A DNA stretch of 64,000 bases from Anaerolineae bacterium (GTDB taxonomy: Bacteria; Chloroflexota; Anaerolineae; DUEN01). Positions 1 to 8,127 of the stretch are shown in pieces. Both the position numbers and the translations under genes were made by a program. The notes beneath the pieces were generated by a model, which was not told the DNA's origin, ran no database searches, and saw only the letters and a program-made list of their open reading frames with translations. The stretch is from the NCBI GenBank assembly GCA_025060615.1, contig JANXBS010000011.1:75302-139301 (forward strand), in the 5' to 3' direction. Every line of letters starts with the position of its first letter. The first letter of the stretch is position 1.

Positions 1-527
1 ATGCCGATCGGCACGACTGCTCGCCAGACCCGTTGTTCCCGAAATACAGCCCAACCTGCCACAAAGGCTAGCCACCATCCTAGAAAGGCTAACTCCAGCG
101 TGAACACCAGGTTATCGCTCGAGGCCCCGCCGCTGATCGCGTTTTGAAACCACACATACCAGCGGTAGACCATCTCATACACCCGTTGCTGAGGAGTGAA
201 GTTCCCTCGGATCAGCGTGCTAACCCAGTAGGCAACCCAGGCAGTCCCCGTGATCAGGCTATGCAGGATCGGAAACGCCCCATCAAACCGGCTACAGGCC
301 ATCAAGATGCCGACAACCAGGCCGCCCAGGAGGATCACCTGAAGCACTTCCAGCCCTTCGGCCCACTTCGCAGCGCTGATAGACCAGGCGAGGTTGAGCA
401 TCAACAGGGCCAGGAGAAATGCTGTGGACCATCCGCCGACATCCTGTGCCGATACCCGGTGTAACTCATCATATCCCCGCCCAAGAGCGGGTCTTTGCCA
501 TTGCGCGCTCAATTCTCTAGACATCAT
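1..527 (-). CDS. N-terminal part of a membrane transglutaminase-like (TgpA/DUF3488-type) protein, cut by window edge
   Basis: The minus strand is open from ATG 527 to the window edge, giving about 175 residues with no stop. The fragment has hydrophobic helices near residues 35-50, 60-78, 88-105 and 145-165. A segment reading AISGGASSDNLVF sits between helices, and WAVFREQRVW follows the last one. This layout resembles the N-terminal membrane domain of Chloroflexota TgpA-type transglutaminase proteins; the catalytic domain would lie outside the window. A GAGGAG ribosome site lies 5-6 bases before ATG 527; ATG 524 is also possible. It lies 25 bp after the stop of the secreted protein at 553-2442 and probably shares its transcript. 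The family call is from memory of similar proteins. Confidence 0.65.
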   Translation of the reverse strand, partial: MMSRELSAQWQRPALGRGYDELHRVSAQDVGGWSTAFLLALLMLNLAWSISAAKWAEGLEVLQVILLGGLVVGILMACSRFDGAFPILHSLITGTAWVAYWVSTLIRGNFTPQQRVYEMVYRWYVWFQNAISGGASSDNLVFTLELAFLGWWLAFVAGWAVFREQRVWRAVVPIG

Positions 528-552
528 CCATCTCCTCGTTCACGTCGGTCCG

Positions 553-2442
553 TTATCGAATCCAGCGCGCCAGCCACGGCAGGATGCCTTGATAAGTGGC
601 CGTGAGCTGACGCCGCTCGTCCATCTCCAGAAGCCAGCGCTGCGGCTCACCCGCCACGTAGAAGGGAAAAAGATGCAGCGTATAGTGAACTTGTACGTTC
701 CGGCTCAGTCCTCGCCAAGCCGCAGCGCTGGCTTGTCCTAGTTCGCGCACAAGCTCGGCAGTTAGTTCCGGGTGTTTGACGGCGATGCGCCCAGTTTCCT
801 GCTCGATTTGACTTGCACGAGCCTGCCAGGCATCTACCGGCAGGCGGAGGTCTATGGTTTCAGCATAAGAGATGCGCCACCGCAGCCAATCTTCCGAGCG
901 TTCCCAATGGAATGCCTCAGGGCGGAGCAGGGCGGCCAACAAAGCCCACTCTGGATCGGCCGGCAAGGCCCTGGCCAGTCGACGTCCCCGTTCCAGGAAA
1001 TTAACAGCATCCGACATAGCGAGGGTAAGGCGAAGCTCCGCGCGTTCCTCGGTCAACGAGGCGCTAACCTGAGCTCCATCTGCGGAATGCAAGGCCTCTA
1101 CAGTACGACGCACCTGAGCCGCTGCCTCCTCCTCTTGGCCCGGCGCCGCATACATCTGGAGCGTGATCGTGCGTGTCCTCCATCCCGTCTCCACCTGAAT
1201 GATAGCAGCCCCCAGCCAGGGTGGCCTCAGTGCACGGTCTATCCCCACTAAACGGGCTGCTTCTGCCCAACGTCCATCCCATAAATATGCTCTTGCCAAG
1301 TTTATCAACAGCTCGTTTCGCTCTAGCGCTAGGCCAACGGGGTCCAATCCCAACTTGGCCACCTCATCTAAGTGGCTAAGCGCTTCTGACCAGTCCCCCT
1401 CCCGACGCGCGCGTACCACGAGACGACTGAGCGCCTGCCCTAGCAACGGGCGAACGCGTTCGATCGGGGCGCCCAGCGCGGCCGCAAGGCGCGCCTCTGC
1501 CGCCACCAACGGCGCGTAATCAAGCGATAGAGCCCCGTCCCCGTCCTGATGTAGCGAGTACAGATGAGCTAGGGCGAGATGTGGCTCTGGGCGGTCGGGC
1601 ATCTGCTGGATCATCTCTAGCGCGTGAGCGAGGGCAATGGGATAGAACCGCGTAAAGGCTGGCCCGGCAGGAACATCGGTGGCAGCAATGGCCAGCAACA
1701 TGTCCAGACGAGCCAGCCTCCCTTCGGCATCCTCCAGTTCAGAAGCCGGATCTGCTATCTGTCTCCATACATCTGGGCGAAGAAAACGGAATTGGACCAA
1801 GAGATCAGGCGCCGCCTGATCGAAATGCCATGTGACGGCAACACCATCGAAATCGGTAGGGAGAGGCTCAGCCATCAGCCAGGCCTCGCGAGGCACACCG
1901 GGCGGGAGGGCGAGCCGAACACGCGAGCTTCCATCGCGAGTTGGCCAGGCTGTGGCCATCGCCATCGGATAGGCGAACGCGATCAGAGGATCCCCTCCTA
2001 GGCGTTGGACGTATGCTAGCCGTAGCTCAAGCCGTTGGCCAGGCGAAAGTGAGACCTGCGCGCGAAGAGATGATGAGGCTCCGGTCACGGCTAACGGCTG
2101 CCCATCGCTCCAAAGCTGCACGCTCTCCTGAGGGATCTCGTCTGATACTGAGCCTACGATCTGCACCTCCATAGTCTGTGCTTTGTCCACGGCTGGATCC
2201 AGCAACAATCGTATGCTCACTCGGGCGAGGGCTTCAGGCTGGTCAGCCTCAAGGGTGACGTCCACCATTTGCGCACGCAGCCTGACCGGCGCGCTCGTCA
2301 CAGGCACGATGGCCAGCCCCCTTGCCTCAGAGGTTTGGGCCGACGCGATAGAGACAAGTCCTTGCCACAGCACAAGGGCGGCAAACAAGGAAAACCAAAG
2401 TCTTGCATGAAACCGGGCTAAAGGGCCATCTCTCATTTGCAC
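553..2442 (-). CDS. secreted protein with helical (TPR-like) repeats, function unknown
   Basis: A 629-residue protein with a signal peptide: charged start, hydrophobic core around residues 15-33 and an Ala-x-Ala type site near SIASAQ. Residues 50-230 look beta-rich. Residues about 265-420 are Ala/Leu/Arg-rich helices in TPR-like pairs (examples: LALAHLYSLHQDGDGAL, NLARAYLWDGRWAEAARL). The C-terminal part has a second beta/alpha region and ends in WLARWIR. No catalytic motif is visible. It is the first gene of a probable two-gene minus-strand unit with the transglutaminase-like membrane gene, so it may act with that protein at the cell surface; this is inference. A second in-frame Met two codons on is an equally possible start. 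Confidence 0.7.
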   Translation of the reverse strand: MQMRDGPLARFHARLWFSLFAALVLWQGLVSIASAQTSEARGLAIVPVTSAPVRLRAQMVDVTLEADQPEALARVSIRLLLDPAVDKAQTMEVQIVGSVSDEIPQESVQLWSDGQPLAVTGASSSLRAQVSLSPGQRLELRLAYVQRLGGDPLIAFAYPMAMATAWPTRDGSSRVRLALPPGVPREAWLMAEPLPTDFDGVAVTWHFDQAAPDLLVQFRFLRPDVWRQIADPASELEDAEGRLARLDMLLAIAATDVPAGPAFTRFYPIALAHALEMIQQMPDRPEPHLALAHLYSLHQDGDGALSLDYAPLVAAEARLAAALGAPIERVRPLLGQALSRLVVRARREGDWSEALSHLDEVAKLGLDPVGLALERNELLINLARAYLWDGRWAEAARLVGIDRALRPPWLGAAIIQVETGWRTRTITLQMYAAPGQEEEAAAQVRRTVEALHSADGAQVSASLTEERAELRLTLAMSDAVNFLERGRRLARALPADPEWALLAALLRPEAFHWERSEDWLRWRISYAETIDLRLPVDAWQARASQIEQETGRIAVKHPELTAELVRELGQASAAAWRGLSRNVQVHYTLHLFPFYVAGEPQRWLLEMDERRQLTATYQGILPWLARWIR

Positions 2443-2511
2443 AAAACCGCTGATTCTGGTATGCTAGCATTCGTCACCCACAAGCGAGGCAGGCAGTGAC
2501 CGGACGTCGCT

Positions 2512-2540
2512 TTGGAATGGTGACCCAATCAGATTACTAT
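2512..2540 (+). promoter_or_regulatory. probable sigma-70 promoter for the 2582 gene
   Basis: TTGGAA (2512-2517) and TACTAT (2535-2540) are separated by 17 bases and point at the small gene starting at 2582. Both boxes match four of six consensus bases. Confidence 0.5.
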
Positions 2541-2581
2541 ATCAAGGCAAAAAGTCAAGCCGGGGGAGGTTGGGTTGAGCG

Positions 2582-2881
2582 ATGATGAAATTGCTGATGA
2601 GCTGGGATATCAAGGCTGGCCGTGAGCACTCATATTCCGAATTCGCAGTTCGGGAGTTCGTGCCGGGGTTGATGCGCCTGGGGTTACAGCCAACCGAGGT
2701 GTGGTATACGATCTTCGGCGACGGCCCGCAAATCCTAGCCGGCGCTCAGACGGAAGATCTCCAAACCATGCGCCGTATTTTGAACAGTGATGAATGGCGG
2801 CAGCTCCATTCCAAGCTTTTAAACTATGTGACGAATTACCGTCAAAAGATCGTGCCGGTGAGATCACGCTTTCAACTGTAG
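2582..2881 (+). CDS. small conserved hypothetical protein, ferredoxin-like fold suspected
   Basis: A 99-residue soluble protein. It starts MMKLLMSWDIKAGREHSYSEF and has a beta-alpha-beta-like pattern with the segments EVWYTIFGDGPQILAGAQTED and MRRILNSDEWRQLHSKLLNYV. The pattern resembles small dimeric alpha-beta barrel proteins (NIPSNAP/antibiotic monooxygenase-like), but no active-site residue can be assigned. A GGGGAGG sequence lies 12 bases before ATG 2582, slightly far for a ribosome site; ATG 2585 is an alternative. It is monocistronic, with its own promoter-like sequence upstream and a strong terminator downstream. The function is unknown. Confidence 0.7.
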   Translation: MMKLLMSWDIKAGREHSYSEFAVREFVPGLMRLGLQPTEVWYTIFGDGPQILAGAQTEDLQTMRRILNSDEWRQLHSKLLNYVTNYRQKIVPVRSRFQL

Positions 2882-2940
2882 AGATCAACCTCTGATCGTA
2901 TCACGAAGGGCAGGCTGATAAAGAGCGGGCTTTAAATAAG

Positions 2941-2972
2941 AACCCCATGGCTTAGCCATGGGGTTTTCTCTC
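2941..2972 (+). terminator. intrinsic terminator, probably bidirectional
   Basis: A perfect 11-bp stem (2941-2951 with 2955-2965) with a TTA loop is followed by TTCTCTC. It sits between the convergent genes at 2582-2881 (+) and 2988-3254 (-). The minus-strand side is followed by CTTATTTAAA, so it may serve both. Confidence 0.85.
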
Positions 2973-2987
2973 ACCGGCAAATTATCT

Positions 2988-3254
2988 TCAGTCCATGCGC
3001 GCGGTAGCCGTCTCCGATGAAGCGTCAGAGTCCTTGGAATCCCAAGCTTTATCATTGCTGACGCTACGCGATGATTTGGCGCGGCTATCGGTGACGTAAA
3101 AGCCGGAGCCTTTAAAGATGATCCCCACGGGATGGATTATGCGGTGAATTGGACCTTCGCATTCGGGACAAGTCCGCAGCGGATCATCTGAGAAGTGCTG
3201 CACACGCTCAAATCGCAGACCACAGGCTTCACACTCGTATTCGTAAACCGGCAT
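2988..3254 (-). CDS. FmdB-family zinc-ribbon protein
   Basis: An 88-residue protein starting MPVYEYECEACGLRFE, with a second pair CPEC at about residues 34-37. Two CxxC pairs about 20 residues apart, the N-terminal PxYEYxC signature and a low-complexity Ser/Ala/Asp tail are the hallmark of the FmdB/CxxC_CxxC_SSSS putative regulatory family. The aromatic GSGFYVTD segment near residue 50 is also typical. The family was first noted beside formamidase genes but its true role is not established. The ribosome site (GGGGAGG) is about 10 bases before the ATG. It is a single gene with a very good promoter. Confidence 0.9.
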   Translation of the reverse strand: MPVYEYECEACGLRFERVQHFSDDPLRTCPECEGPIHRIIHPVGIIFKGSGFYVTDSRAKSSRSVSNDKAWDSKDSDASSETATARMD

Positions 3255-3297
3255 CCTTTTCTGACCTCCCCACCTGATTAACTTTCAAACGGCCCGT

Positions 3298-3326
3298 ATT
3301 ATATGAGAGAGCTTTGAAAATGACAA
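3298..3326 (-). promoter_or_regulatory. near-consensus sigma-70 promoter for the FmdB-like gene
   Basis: On the minus strand TTGTCA (3326-3321) and TATAAT (3303-3298) are 17 bases apart. The predicted start is about 36 bases upstream of the GTCAGAAAAGG leader before ATG 3254. It is one of the best promoter matches in the window. Confidence 0.8.
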
Positions 3327-3387
3327 ACACAGTTTGTCTTGAGCAAGTACCTCCATGCCATCCCTTTCTCATGTAGTAAGCAACCGT

Positions 3388-3600
3388 TCACTTGCCGTTT
3401 ATAAGACGGACGCGCTTAACGATCCGCATCCTGTTCGCGAGTCCATGGTGAGACGCCTGGCGATATGATCGGGGTTGCGGCCCCGAGCAAGTGGTGTCAC
3501 ATCGTAGCTGCCGATGGAGCCCCACCCTCCTGAGGCGTTCATTATCGCCACAAGCGGGGCATTTTTTGTTAGCAAGTCTGGTTCTAGGCATCGGTTTCAA
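3388..3600 (-). pseudogene. doubtful small zinc-ribbon reading frame, possibly a remnant
   Basis: A 70-residue frame beginning MKPMPRTRLANKKCPACG has one CxxC pair and a later CDTTC, with many basic residues and poor ordered structure. It could be a damaged copy of the short CPxCG proteins frequent in this phylum, or chance. There is no clear ribosome site. The kinase gene ends 52 bp upstream on the same strand. Confidence 0.2.
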
Positions 3601-3652
3601 ATTGACGCTTGGTTCACGGTTTTTTTACGTGCTTGCCTTCTCTTCTGGGGAA

Positions 3653-5428
3653 CTAGAGAAGCCTGAGGGGGTGTCTTGCCTCTTCAGAAAAGTCTTGTCT
3701 CATTTGGCTGCCGCGCTCAAGGGACAGCATACGAAGGCGCAGGCTTTCTAGTAAGACGTACATCTGCCCAGGTGGCCAGGCAATGAGTTCGCCTCGCTCA
3801 AACGGTTGAAACACTCCTTCAAAAGCGACTTCGACAGAGATAGCCCAGCCCAACCGCCCCTGCACGTGGGGCTGCTCCCGCCACACTTTGCCTAGCCGTC
3901 CCTGTGGCTGGAGCATGCCCGCTGGAGGTGTCAGTTCTGGATCGAGAGAAGGATCACCCTCTTCCCAGGTATCTTCAAAGACCTCCCAGGTCCCATCGTC
4001 ATAGGCGGCATAGATCCAACGCCGATCTTGGCGCCAGATCATCTGTCCGTGTTCGAACTGTTGGGCGATGGCGAGCGATGTAACTGCATCATCTATGGGA
4101 CAGCCGATCTGATCAAGTTGGCCAGAAACCATTAGCCACTCGCTGAAGACCGGATGTGGGGCCAAAGGACAGTGAAAGACCGGCGTCGATGTTCCCGTTG
4201 GCGTCTCAGTAGGAGGTGGCGGAGCAATTGAAGCCGGCCGTGGCGTGGCGGAAGGTGTCCACGTCGCCGTGGGCAGGGGAGTAGCGGTATCTGTGGGCAG
4301 CGGCGTGAATGTGGGGGGTGGGGAAGGCATGTCGGTGGGCGATAGGATTGGGCTCAGGGTTAGCATCTCGTCGTCGGCTGTTGGAGCGATGGCCACCGTC
4401 GTCGCTGGCTTAGAGATGTGCCAGCGACTAGTCATCAGCAGCCCCATCCCTGTTCCCGCCATGATCAGAGCTAACAGCCCAAGGAGGAAACGCCGGCGGA
4501 GTCGGGCCGCGCGGCCACTTAGCCTTTCATTAGGGTGAGCTATTTCAACCAAAGCCGTCGCTGCTTGATCCTGCGTCCGCTCGCTCACCTGGAGCGCTCG
4601 TAGGGCGGCGGCCATCTCTGCGCCGGTCTGGTAGCGCCCAGCTCGGTCTTTGCACAGGGCCCTTGCCACCACGGCGGCCATGCCAGGCGAGACGTCTGGC
4701 GGCAGAGGCGGGGGTGTGTTATACACATGCGCATGTAACACATGCGCGGTTCCGCCGACGAAGGGCGGGCGGCCAGCCAGACAGTGATACAGCACCACAC
4801 CGAGGCTGTAAAGGTCGCTACGGCCGTCCAGCGAGCGCTCGCCGGCGGCCTGTTCCGGCGACATATACGCTGGGGTGCCTACGGTCAGCCCTGCCTGGGT
4901 GAGATCGGGCGCATCCAACGCCCGGGCGACGCCGAAGTCGGTCAGATAGGCATGGCAGTGGCGCACGCCGGTCTCATCGTCTACATTCCATGCCAGTAGG
5001 ATATTCGCCGGCTTCACATCGCGATGAATCACCCCTTTGCTATGGGCATAATCCAATGCCTCGGCGATTTGGATGCCCAACTCTGCCACATCGGATTCGT
5101 CCAGCCGTCCAGCCCGCGCCAGTACGTCGCCCAGGGTCTCACCTGGGATTAGCTTCATGGCGATATACACCAGGCCGTCAGCCTCTCCCACGTCGTAGAT
5201 CGGCACAATGTTGGGGTGATCCAGCCGAGCTGCGGTGACAGCCTCCAGACGGAAGCGCTCGAGAACAGCAGGGGGCAAAGCCGGATAGGGGAGCAATACC
5301 TTAAGGGCGACAGGACGGCGCAGCGCAGTGTCCAACGCAGCATAGACGGCAGCCACACCGCCCACGCCCAGCGTCCGCTCGATCTGGTAACGCCCCAGCC
5401 GTCTGCCGACCAGCTCGTGAGCTTGCAT
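3653..5428 (-). CDS. membrane-anchored serine/threonine protein kinase (PknB/Hanks type)
   Basis: A 591-residue protein. The kinase domain spans about residues 13-285. It has a glycine loop (LGVGGVAAVY), the ATP-binding Lys in VALKVLL, the catalytic loop IHRDVKPANIL, the DFG motif in LTDFGVARAL and the substrate loop GTPAYMSPEQ, so it should be active. One membrane helix lies near residues 315-333 (FLLGLLALIMAGTGMGLLM). A Thr/Pro-rich linker of about 70 residues follows, then a C-terminal extracellular domain with repeated Trp/Gly segments (VWREQPHVQGRLGWAI). This last part recurs behind kinases and proteases in Chloroflexota and resembles LGFP-like repeats, as inference. It is divergent from an FHA-winged-helix regulator whose FHA domain could read phosphothreonine made by this kinase. 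Confidence 0.92.
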   Translation of the reverse strand: MQAHELVGRRLGRYQIERTLGVGGVAAVYAALDTALRRPVALKVLLPYPALPPAVLERFRLEAVTAARLDHPNIVPIYDVGEADGLVYIAMKLIPGETLGDVLARAGRLDESDVAELGIQIAEALDYAHSKGVIHRDVKPANILLAWNVDDETGVRHCHAYLTDFGVARALDAPDLTQAGLTVGTPAYMSPEQAAGERSLDGRSDLYSLGVVLYHCLAGRPPFVGGTAHVLHAHVYNTPPPLPPDVSPGMAAVVARALCKDRAGRYQTGAEMAAALRALQVSERTQDQAATALVEIAHPNERLSGRAARLRRRFLLGLLALIMAGTGMGLLMTSRWHISKPATTVAIAPTADDEMLTLSPILSPTDMPSPPPTFTPLPTDTATPLPTATWTPSATPRPASIAPPPPTETPTGTSTPVFHCPLAPHPVFSEWLMVSGQLDQIGCPIDDAVTSLAIAQQFEHGQMIWRQDRRWIYAAYDDGTWEVFEDTWEEGDPSLDPELTPPAGMLQPQGRLGKVWREQPHVQGRLGWAISVEVAFEGVFQPFERGELIAWPPGQMYVLLESLRLRMLSLERGSQMRQDFSEEARHPLRLL

Positions 5429-5487
5429 AGCCCTTTTCCACCCGGCCGGTTTTCACGACCCGCTTTGAGGTCATCTCGCGCCGAGGC

Positions 5488-5515
5488 TTGCCTAAGCCGG
5501 CGACGCAGTTACAAT
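5488..5515 (+). promoter_or_regulatory. possible promoter for the FHA-wHTH gene
   Basis: TTGCCT (5488-5493) and TACAAT (5510-5515) are separated by 16 bases in the 158-bp divergent intergenic region and point at ATG 5587. Confidence 0.45.
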
Positions 5516-5533
5516 TTCCATCAGCAAAAGCGG

Positions 5534-5563
5534 ATTTTAGCACAGGGGAATGGGGTTGACCAA
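5534..5563 (-). promoter_or_regulatory. possible promoter for the kinase gene
   Basis: On the minus strand TTGGTC (5563-5558) and TAAAAT (5539-5534) are 18 bases apart, in the same divergent region as the FHA-wHTH promoter, so the two transcripts would overlap and could be co-regulated. Confidence 0.4.
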
Positions 5564-5586
5564 CACGTGAGGTCGGGAGGGTTGTG

Positions 5587-6225
5587 ATGAGCTTTGGAGG
5601 ACAAGGGCGACTGGTGGTATTGAACGGCCCGAATGCCGGACAGAGTTACACCCTGGCCCAGCCATGCGTACGCCTGGGCCGGGCTCCTGGCAACGACATT
5701 ATCCTGCAGGATCAATTCGCCTCTCGCCAGCACGCCGAGATCGTCTGGCAGGATGGCCGTTATCGGATTCGCGATTTGGGGAGCAAGAACGGCGTCTGGA
5801 TCAACGGCCAGCGCGTGCAGGAGGCGTGGCTAGAAGATGGATGCCTGCTGCAATTGGCTGAAACGCAGTTCCGGTTTCACGATCCTGCCGCCACGTTGAC
5901 TCAGCCGGCCGTCGCAGCCGTCTCCCGACGCGGCCTGTGGGTGGATCTGGAGAGGCGCGAGGTATGGGTAGATGGCAAGCGAGTGGACCCGCCGCTATCG
6001 CCAACGCAGTTTGACCTTCTCCTCTTCCTCTGGCGGGCGCGCGGGCGCGTGGTCAGCAAGGACGAGCTGGCACAGCATATCTGGGCGGCGGAGGAGGGCG
6101 CAGTTTGCGATGGCACGGTTGATCGGATGGTGAGCCGGCTGCGCGCCCGGCTGGGCGATCAGGCTCACCTGCCCCGTTTTATTCACACCGTGCGCGGCTT
6201 TGGCTTCCGCCTGGAGACGGAATAA
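5587..6225 (+). CDS. FHA domain-winged helix DNA-binding regulator
   Basis: A 212-residue cytoplasmic protein with two domains. Residues about 5-100 form an FHA domain with the usual phosphothreonine-binding residues: VRLGRAPGNDI (Arg), then SRQHAEI (Ser and His), then LGSKNGVWING (Asn). Residues about 118-210 form an OmpR/PhoB-type winged helix (LSPTQFDLLLFL, GRVVSKDELAQHIW, VDRMVSRLRARLG, IHTVRGFGFRL). There is no receiver domain, so regulation would come from binding a phosphorylated partner rather than from a His-Asp relay. The start is ATG 5587, five bases after GGGAGGG; GTG 5584 is too close to that site. The divergent Ser/Thr kinase is the obvious candidate partner, as inference. Confidence 0.9.
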   Translation: MSFGGQGRLVVLNGPNAGQSYTLAQPCVRLGRAPGNDIILQDQFASRQHAEIVWQDGRYRIRDLGSKNGVWINGQRVQEAWLEDGCLLQLAETQFRFHDPAATLTQPAVAAVSRRGLWVDLERREVWVDGKRVDPPLSPTQFDLLLFLWRARGRVVSKDELAQHIWAAEEGAVCDGTVDRMVSRLRARLGDQAHLPRFIHTVRGFGFRLETE

Positions 6226-6350
6226 AACGTCTGGATTTGGTCCGGATTCGGTCCGCCCCCGATCCAGCGCGCAGCCGATCAACCTGATAGGATGTAGGAG
6301 AGCCAACGGTCGCTCTGATCGCAGGCTGACCTCGTATGGGGAGGATCGTC

Positions 6351-6968
6351 ATGGACGAGCAGGTTCTGGTGGAAGCCGCCCAGCAGGGCGATTTAGCGGC
6401 CTTCAATTCGCTGATCGAAATGCACCAGCAGCGGGCATACCACCTCGCTCTGCGGATCGTCCGGGATGCCGAATCCGCTGCGGATGTCACACAAGAGGCT
6501 TTCCTGAAAGCGTTCCGTCGTCTTCACCTGTTCCGTGGCGGCTCCTTTCGTGCGTGGCTGTTGCGCATCGTCATGAACGCCTGTTATGACCACTTGCGGC
6601 GCCAACGGATTCGTCGCGCGCTTTCGTTGGAGGAGCTAATAGCTTCGTCCGATGGTAATTGGCCCGCTTCCGCCTTGATCGAGGGGCCTGAGCGGATGGT
6701 CCTACGCCAGGAGCTGGGCGAGCGACTGTCACAGGCGATTGATCGGCTGCCGGTGGCGCTGCGCGTGGTGTTGATTCTCTCCGATGTCGAAGGGTTATCG
6801 TATCCTGAGATTGCTGCGGCTATGGACATCCCGCTAGGCACGGTGAAATCGCGTTTGTCACGGGCCAGGGCTGCCGTCCGCTGTGAGCTGCTGAACGAGC
6901 GAGTCTCTCCGACTCTGGAGCATACTTATCGCCGGCCTCTACGTCCAGCCAAGTTGTTAACTCCATAG
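6351..6968 (+). CDS. ECF-type RNA polymerase sigma factor
   Basis: A 205-residue sigma-70 family protein. Region 2 covers about residues 20-90 (RDAESAADVTQEAFLKAFRR, FRAWLLRIVMNACYDHLRR). Region 4 covers about 130-180 (LPVALRVVLILSDVEGLSY, then AAMDIPLGTVKSRLSRARAA). There is no region 1 or 3, as in extracytoplasmic-function sigma factors. ATG 6351 is preferred over ATG 6336 because GGGGAGG lies six bases before it and inside the longer reading. No anti-sigma gene follows: the next gene is xerD, 254 bp on. Regulation may instead involve the kinase/FHA neighbours. Confidence 0.9.
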   Translation: MDEQVLVEAAQQGDLAAFNSLIEMHQQRAYHLALRIVRDAESAADVTQEAFLKAFRRLHLFRGGSFRAWLLRIVMNACYDHLRRQRIRRALSLEELIASSDGNWPASALIEGPERMVLRQELGERLSQAIDRLPVALRVVLILSDVEGLSYPEIAAAMDIPLGTVKSRLSRARAAVRCELLNERVSPTLEHTYRRPLRPAKLLTP

Positions 6969-7068
6969 GAGTTTCGCTAGAGAGGATTGCCTCTTCCCCA
7001 TCCATAAGCATTTAATTATTTCTCCTCACATCCCTGCTCTCTCCTCCTGCTGAAAGAGGCGAAAAGCA

Positions 7069-7120
7069 CAGGAGTAGGTTGAGGCGGGTGCAAGGTGCTC
7101 GCCCCAACCGCCTCTTGTGG
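7069..7120 (+). other. imperfect hairpin between sigma factor and xerD
   Basis: GGTTGAGGCG pairs with CGCCCCAACC (one A-C mismatch) around a GC-rich loop and is followed by a mixed GCCTCTTG rather than a T run. It could be a weak terminator after the sigma gene. The rest of 6969-7222 shows only a possible extended -10 (TGGTAGAAT near 7144) before xerD. Confidence 0.35.
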
Positions 7121-7222
7121 TGTTTCCGCTTTATGCAAAGCTGTGGTAGAATAGCCATGTTCATGGTCTCAGCTCTGGTCACAGGGTGAAAAGTATTCCA
7201 AGCCCGGAGGAAGAAAATCAAG

Positions 7223-8125
7223 ATGGAAGAGCAGGTCCAGGCTTTCTTGGACTACCTGATCGTGGAGAAGAAATCCTCGGCCAATACCATCGCAGCGTAC
7301 CGTAACGATTTGACCCAATTTCTCTCCTATATCCACAGCAATGCTCAATTCACTCCTCCGGTTGATTGGCCAGCCGTCCAAAGGCAACATCTCCTTGGCT
7401 ATGTTTTGTCTCTGAAAGAGCGCGGCTACACTTCCTCCACGGTGGCTCGCAAGGTGGCGGCTGTGAAGTCCTTTTTCCAGTTCATCCACCATGCAGGTAT
7501 CATCCCTGAAGACCCGGCGGCCTCCTTGGACTCCCCCAAAGTCAAAAAACAGCCCCCCAAGGCGATCTCTCAGGCTCAGGTCGAGCGGTTGTTGGCCGAG
7601 CCAGCGAAGGATCACAGCCCCAAGGGACTGCGGGATTACGCGCTGATGGAGTTGCTCTATGCCACCGGCATGCGGGTGACTGAGCTCGTTTCCCTAGATC
7701 TGACAGATGTGAACATCGCTGCCGGAACCGTACGATGCGCCGCCAATGGCGAAAGAGAGCGGATCATCCCCATCAACGCGCAGACTGTACGGGTGTTGCA
7801 GGAGTATATCGAACATGGTCGGCCTCAACTGGGTGCTGGTGAAGAGGAACGCGCCCTGTTTGTCAACCACCGGGGCCAACGCCTGACGCGGCAGGGCTTG
7901 TGGTTGATCGTGAAGTCATACGTTCAGGCCGTGGGGATTGACGATGAGATCACGCCACATACCCTACGTCATTCCTTTGCGGCTCATATGCTGAGTAAAG
8001 GAGCTGAGCTGCGCGACGTCCAAAGACTTCTGGGCCATGCTAGCATCGCCACGACCCATATTTATGCTTCGCTCACCCACGGACAGCCGCGAGACTCTTC
8101 TCTGGAAGCCACATCGAGGGCATAG
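7223..8125 (+). CDS. xerD: XerC/XerD-type site-specific tyrosine recombinase
   Basis: A 300-residue protein of the normal length for chromosome-dimer-resolving recombinases. The N-terminal SAM-like core-binding domain is residues 1-90 and the catalytic domain 110-290. Visible catalytic residues are Arg151 (TGMRVTEL), His246 and Arg249 (HTLRHS), His272 (LGHASI) and Tyr281 (THIYASL). The beta-hairpin Lys, usually in GKGxKER, appears as ANGERER, so Asn175 and Arg178 replace the two lysines. It is followed two bases later by punA, an order (xerD near purine nucleoside phosphorylase) also known from Firmicutes. The XerC-versus-XerD assignment cannot be settled from sequence alone. Confidence 0.9.
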   Translation: MEEQVQAFLDYLIVEKKSSANTIAAYRNDLTQFLSYIHSNAQFTPPVDWPAVQRQHLLGYVLSLKERGYTSSTVARKVAAVKSFFQFIHHAGIIPEDPAASLDSPKVKKQPPKAISQAQVERLLAEPAKDHSPKGLRDYALMELLYATGMRVTELVSLDLTDVNIAAGTVRCAANGERERIIPINAQTVRVLQEYIEHGRPQLGAGEEERALFVNHRGQRLTRQGLWLIVKSYVQAVGIDDEITPHTLRHSFAAHMLSKGAELRDVQRLLGHASIATTHIYASLTHGQPRDSSLEATSRA

Positions 8126-8127
8126 GT

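Larger units (their letters stand above)
3255..3652. other. 398-bp region with no confident gene
   Basis: This holds the fmdB-like promoter (3298-3326) and, further on, an AT-richer stretch with one doubtful zinc-ribbon-like reading frame (3388-3600, minus). Nothing else is recognisable. Confidence 0.5.

Noticed and set aside
7223..8125. XerD-like gene as part of an integron or mobile element
   Set aside because: Length, motifs and the xerD-punA context fit the housekeeping enzyme, and no flanking repeats or cargo are present.
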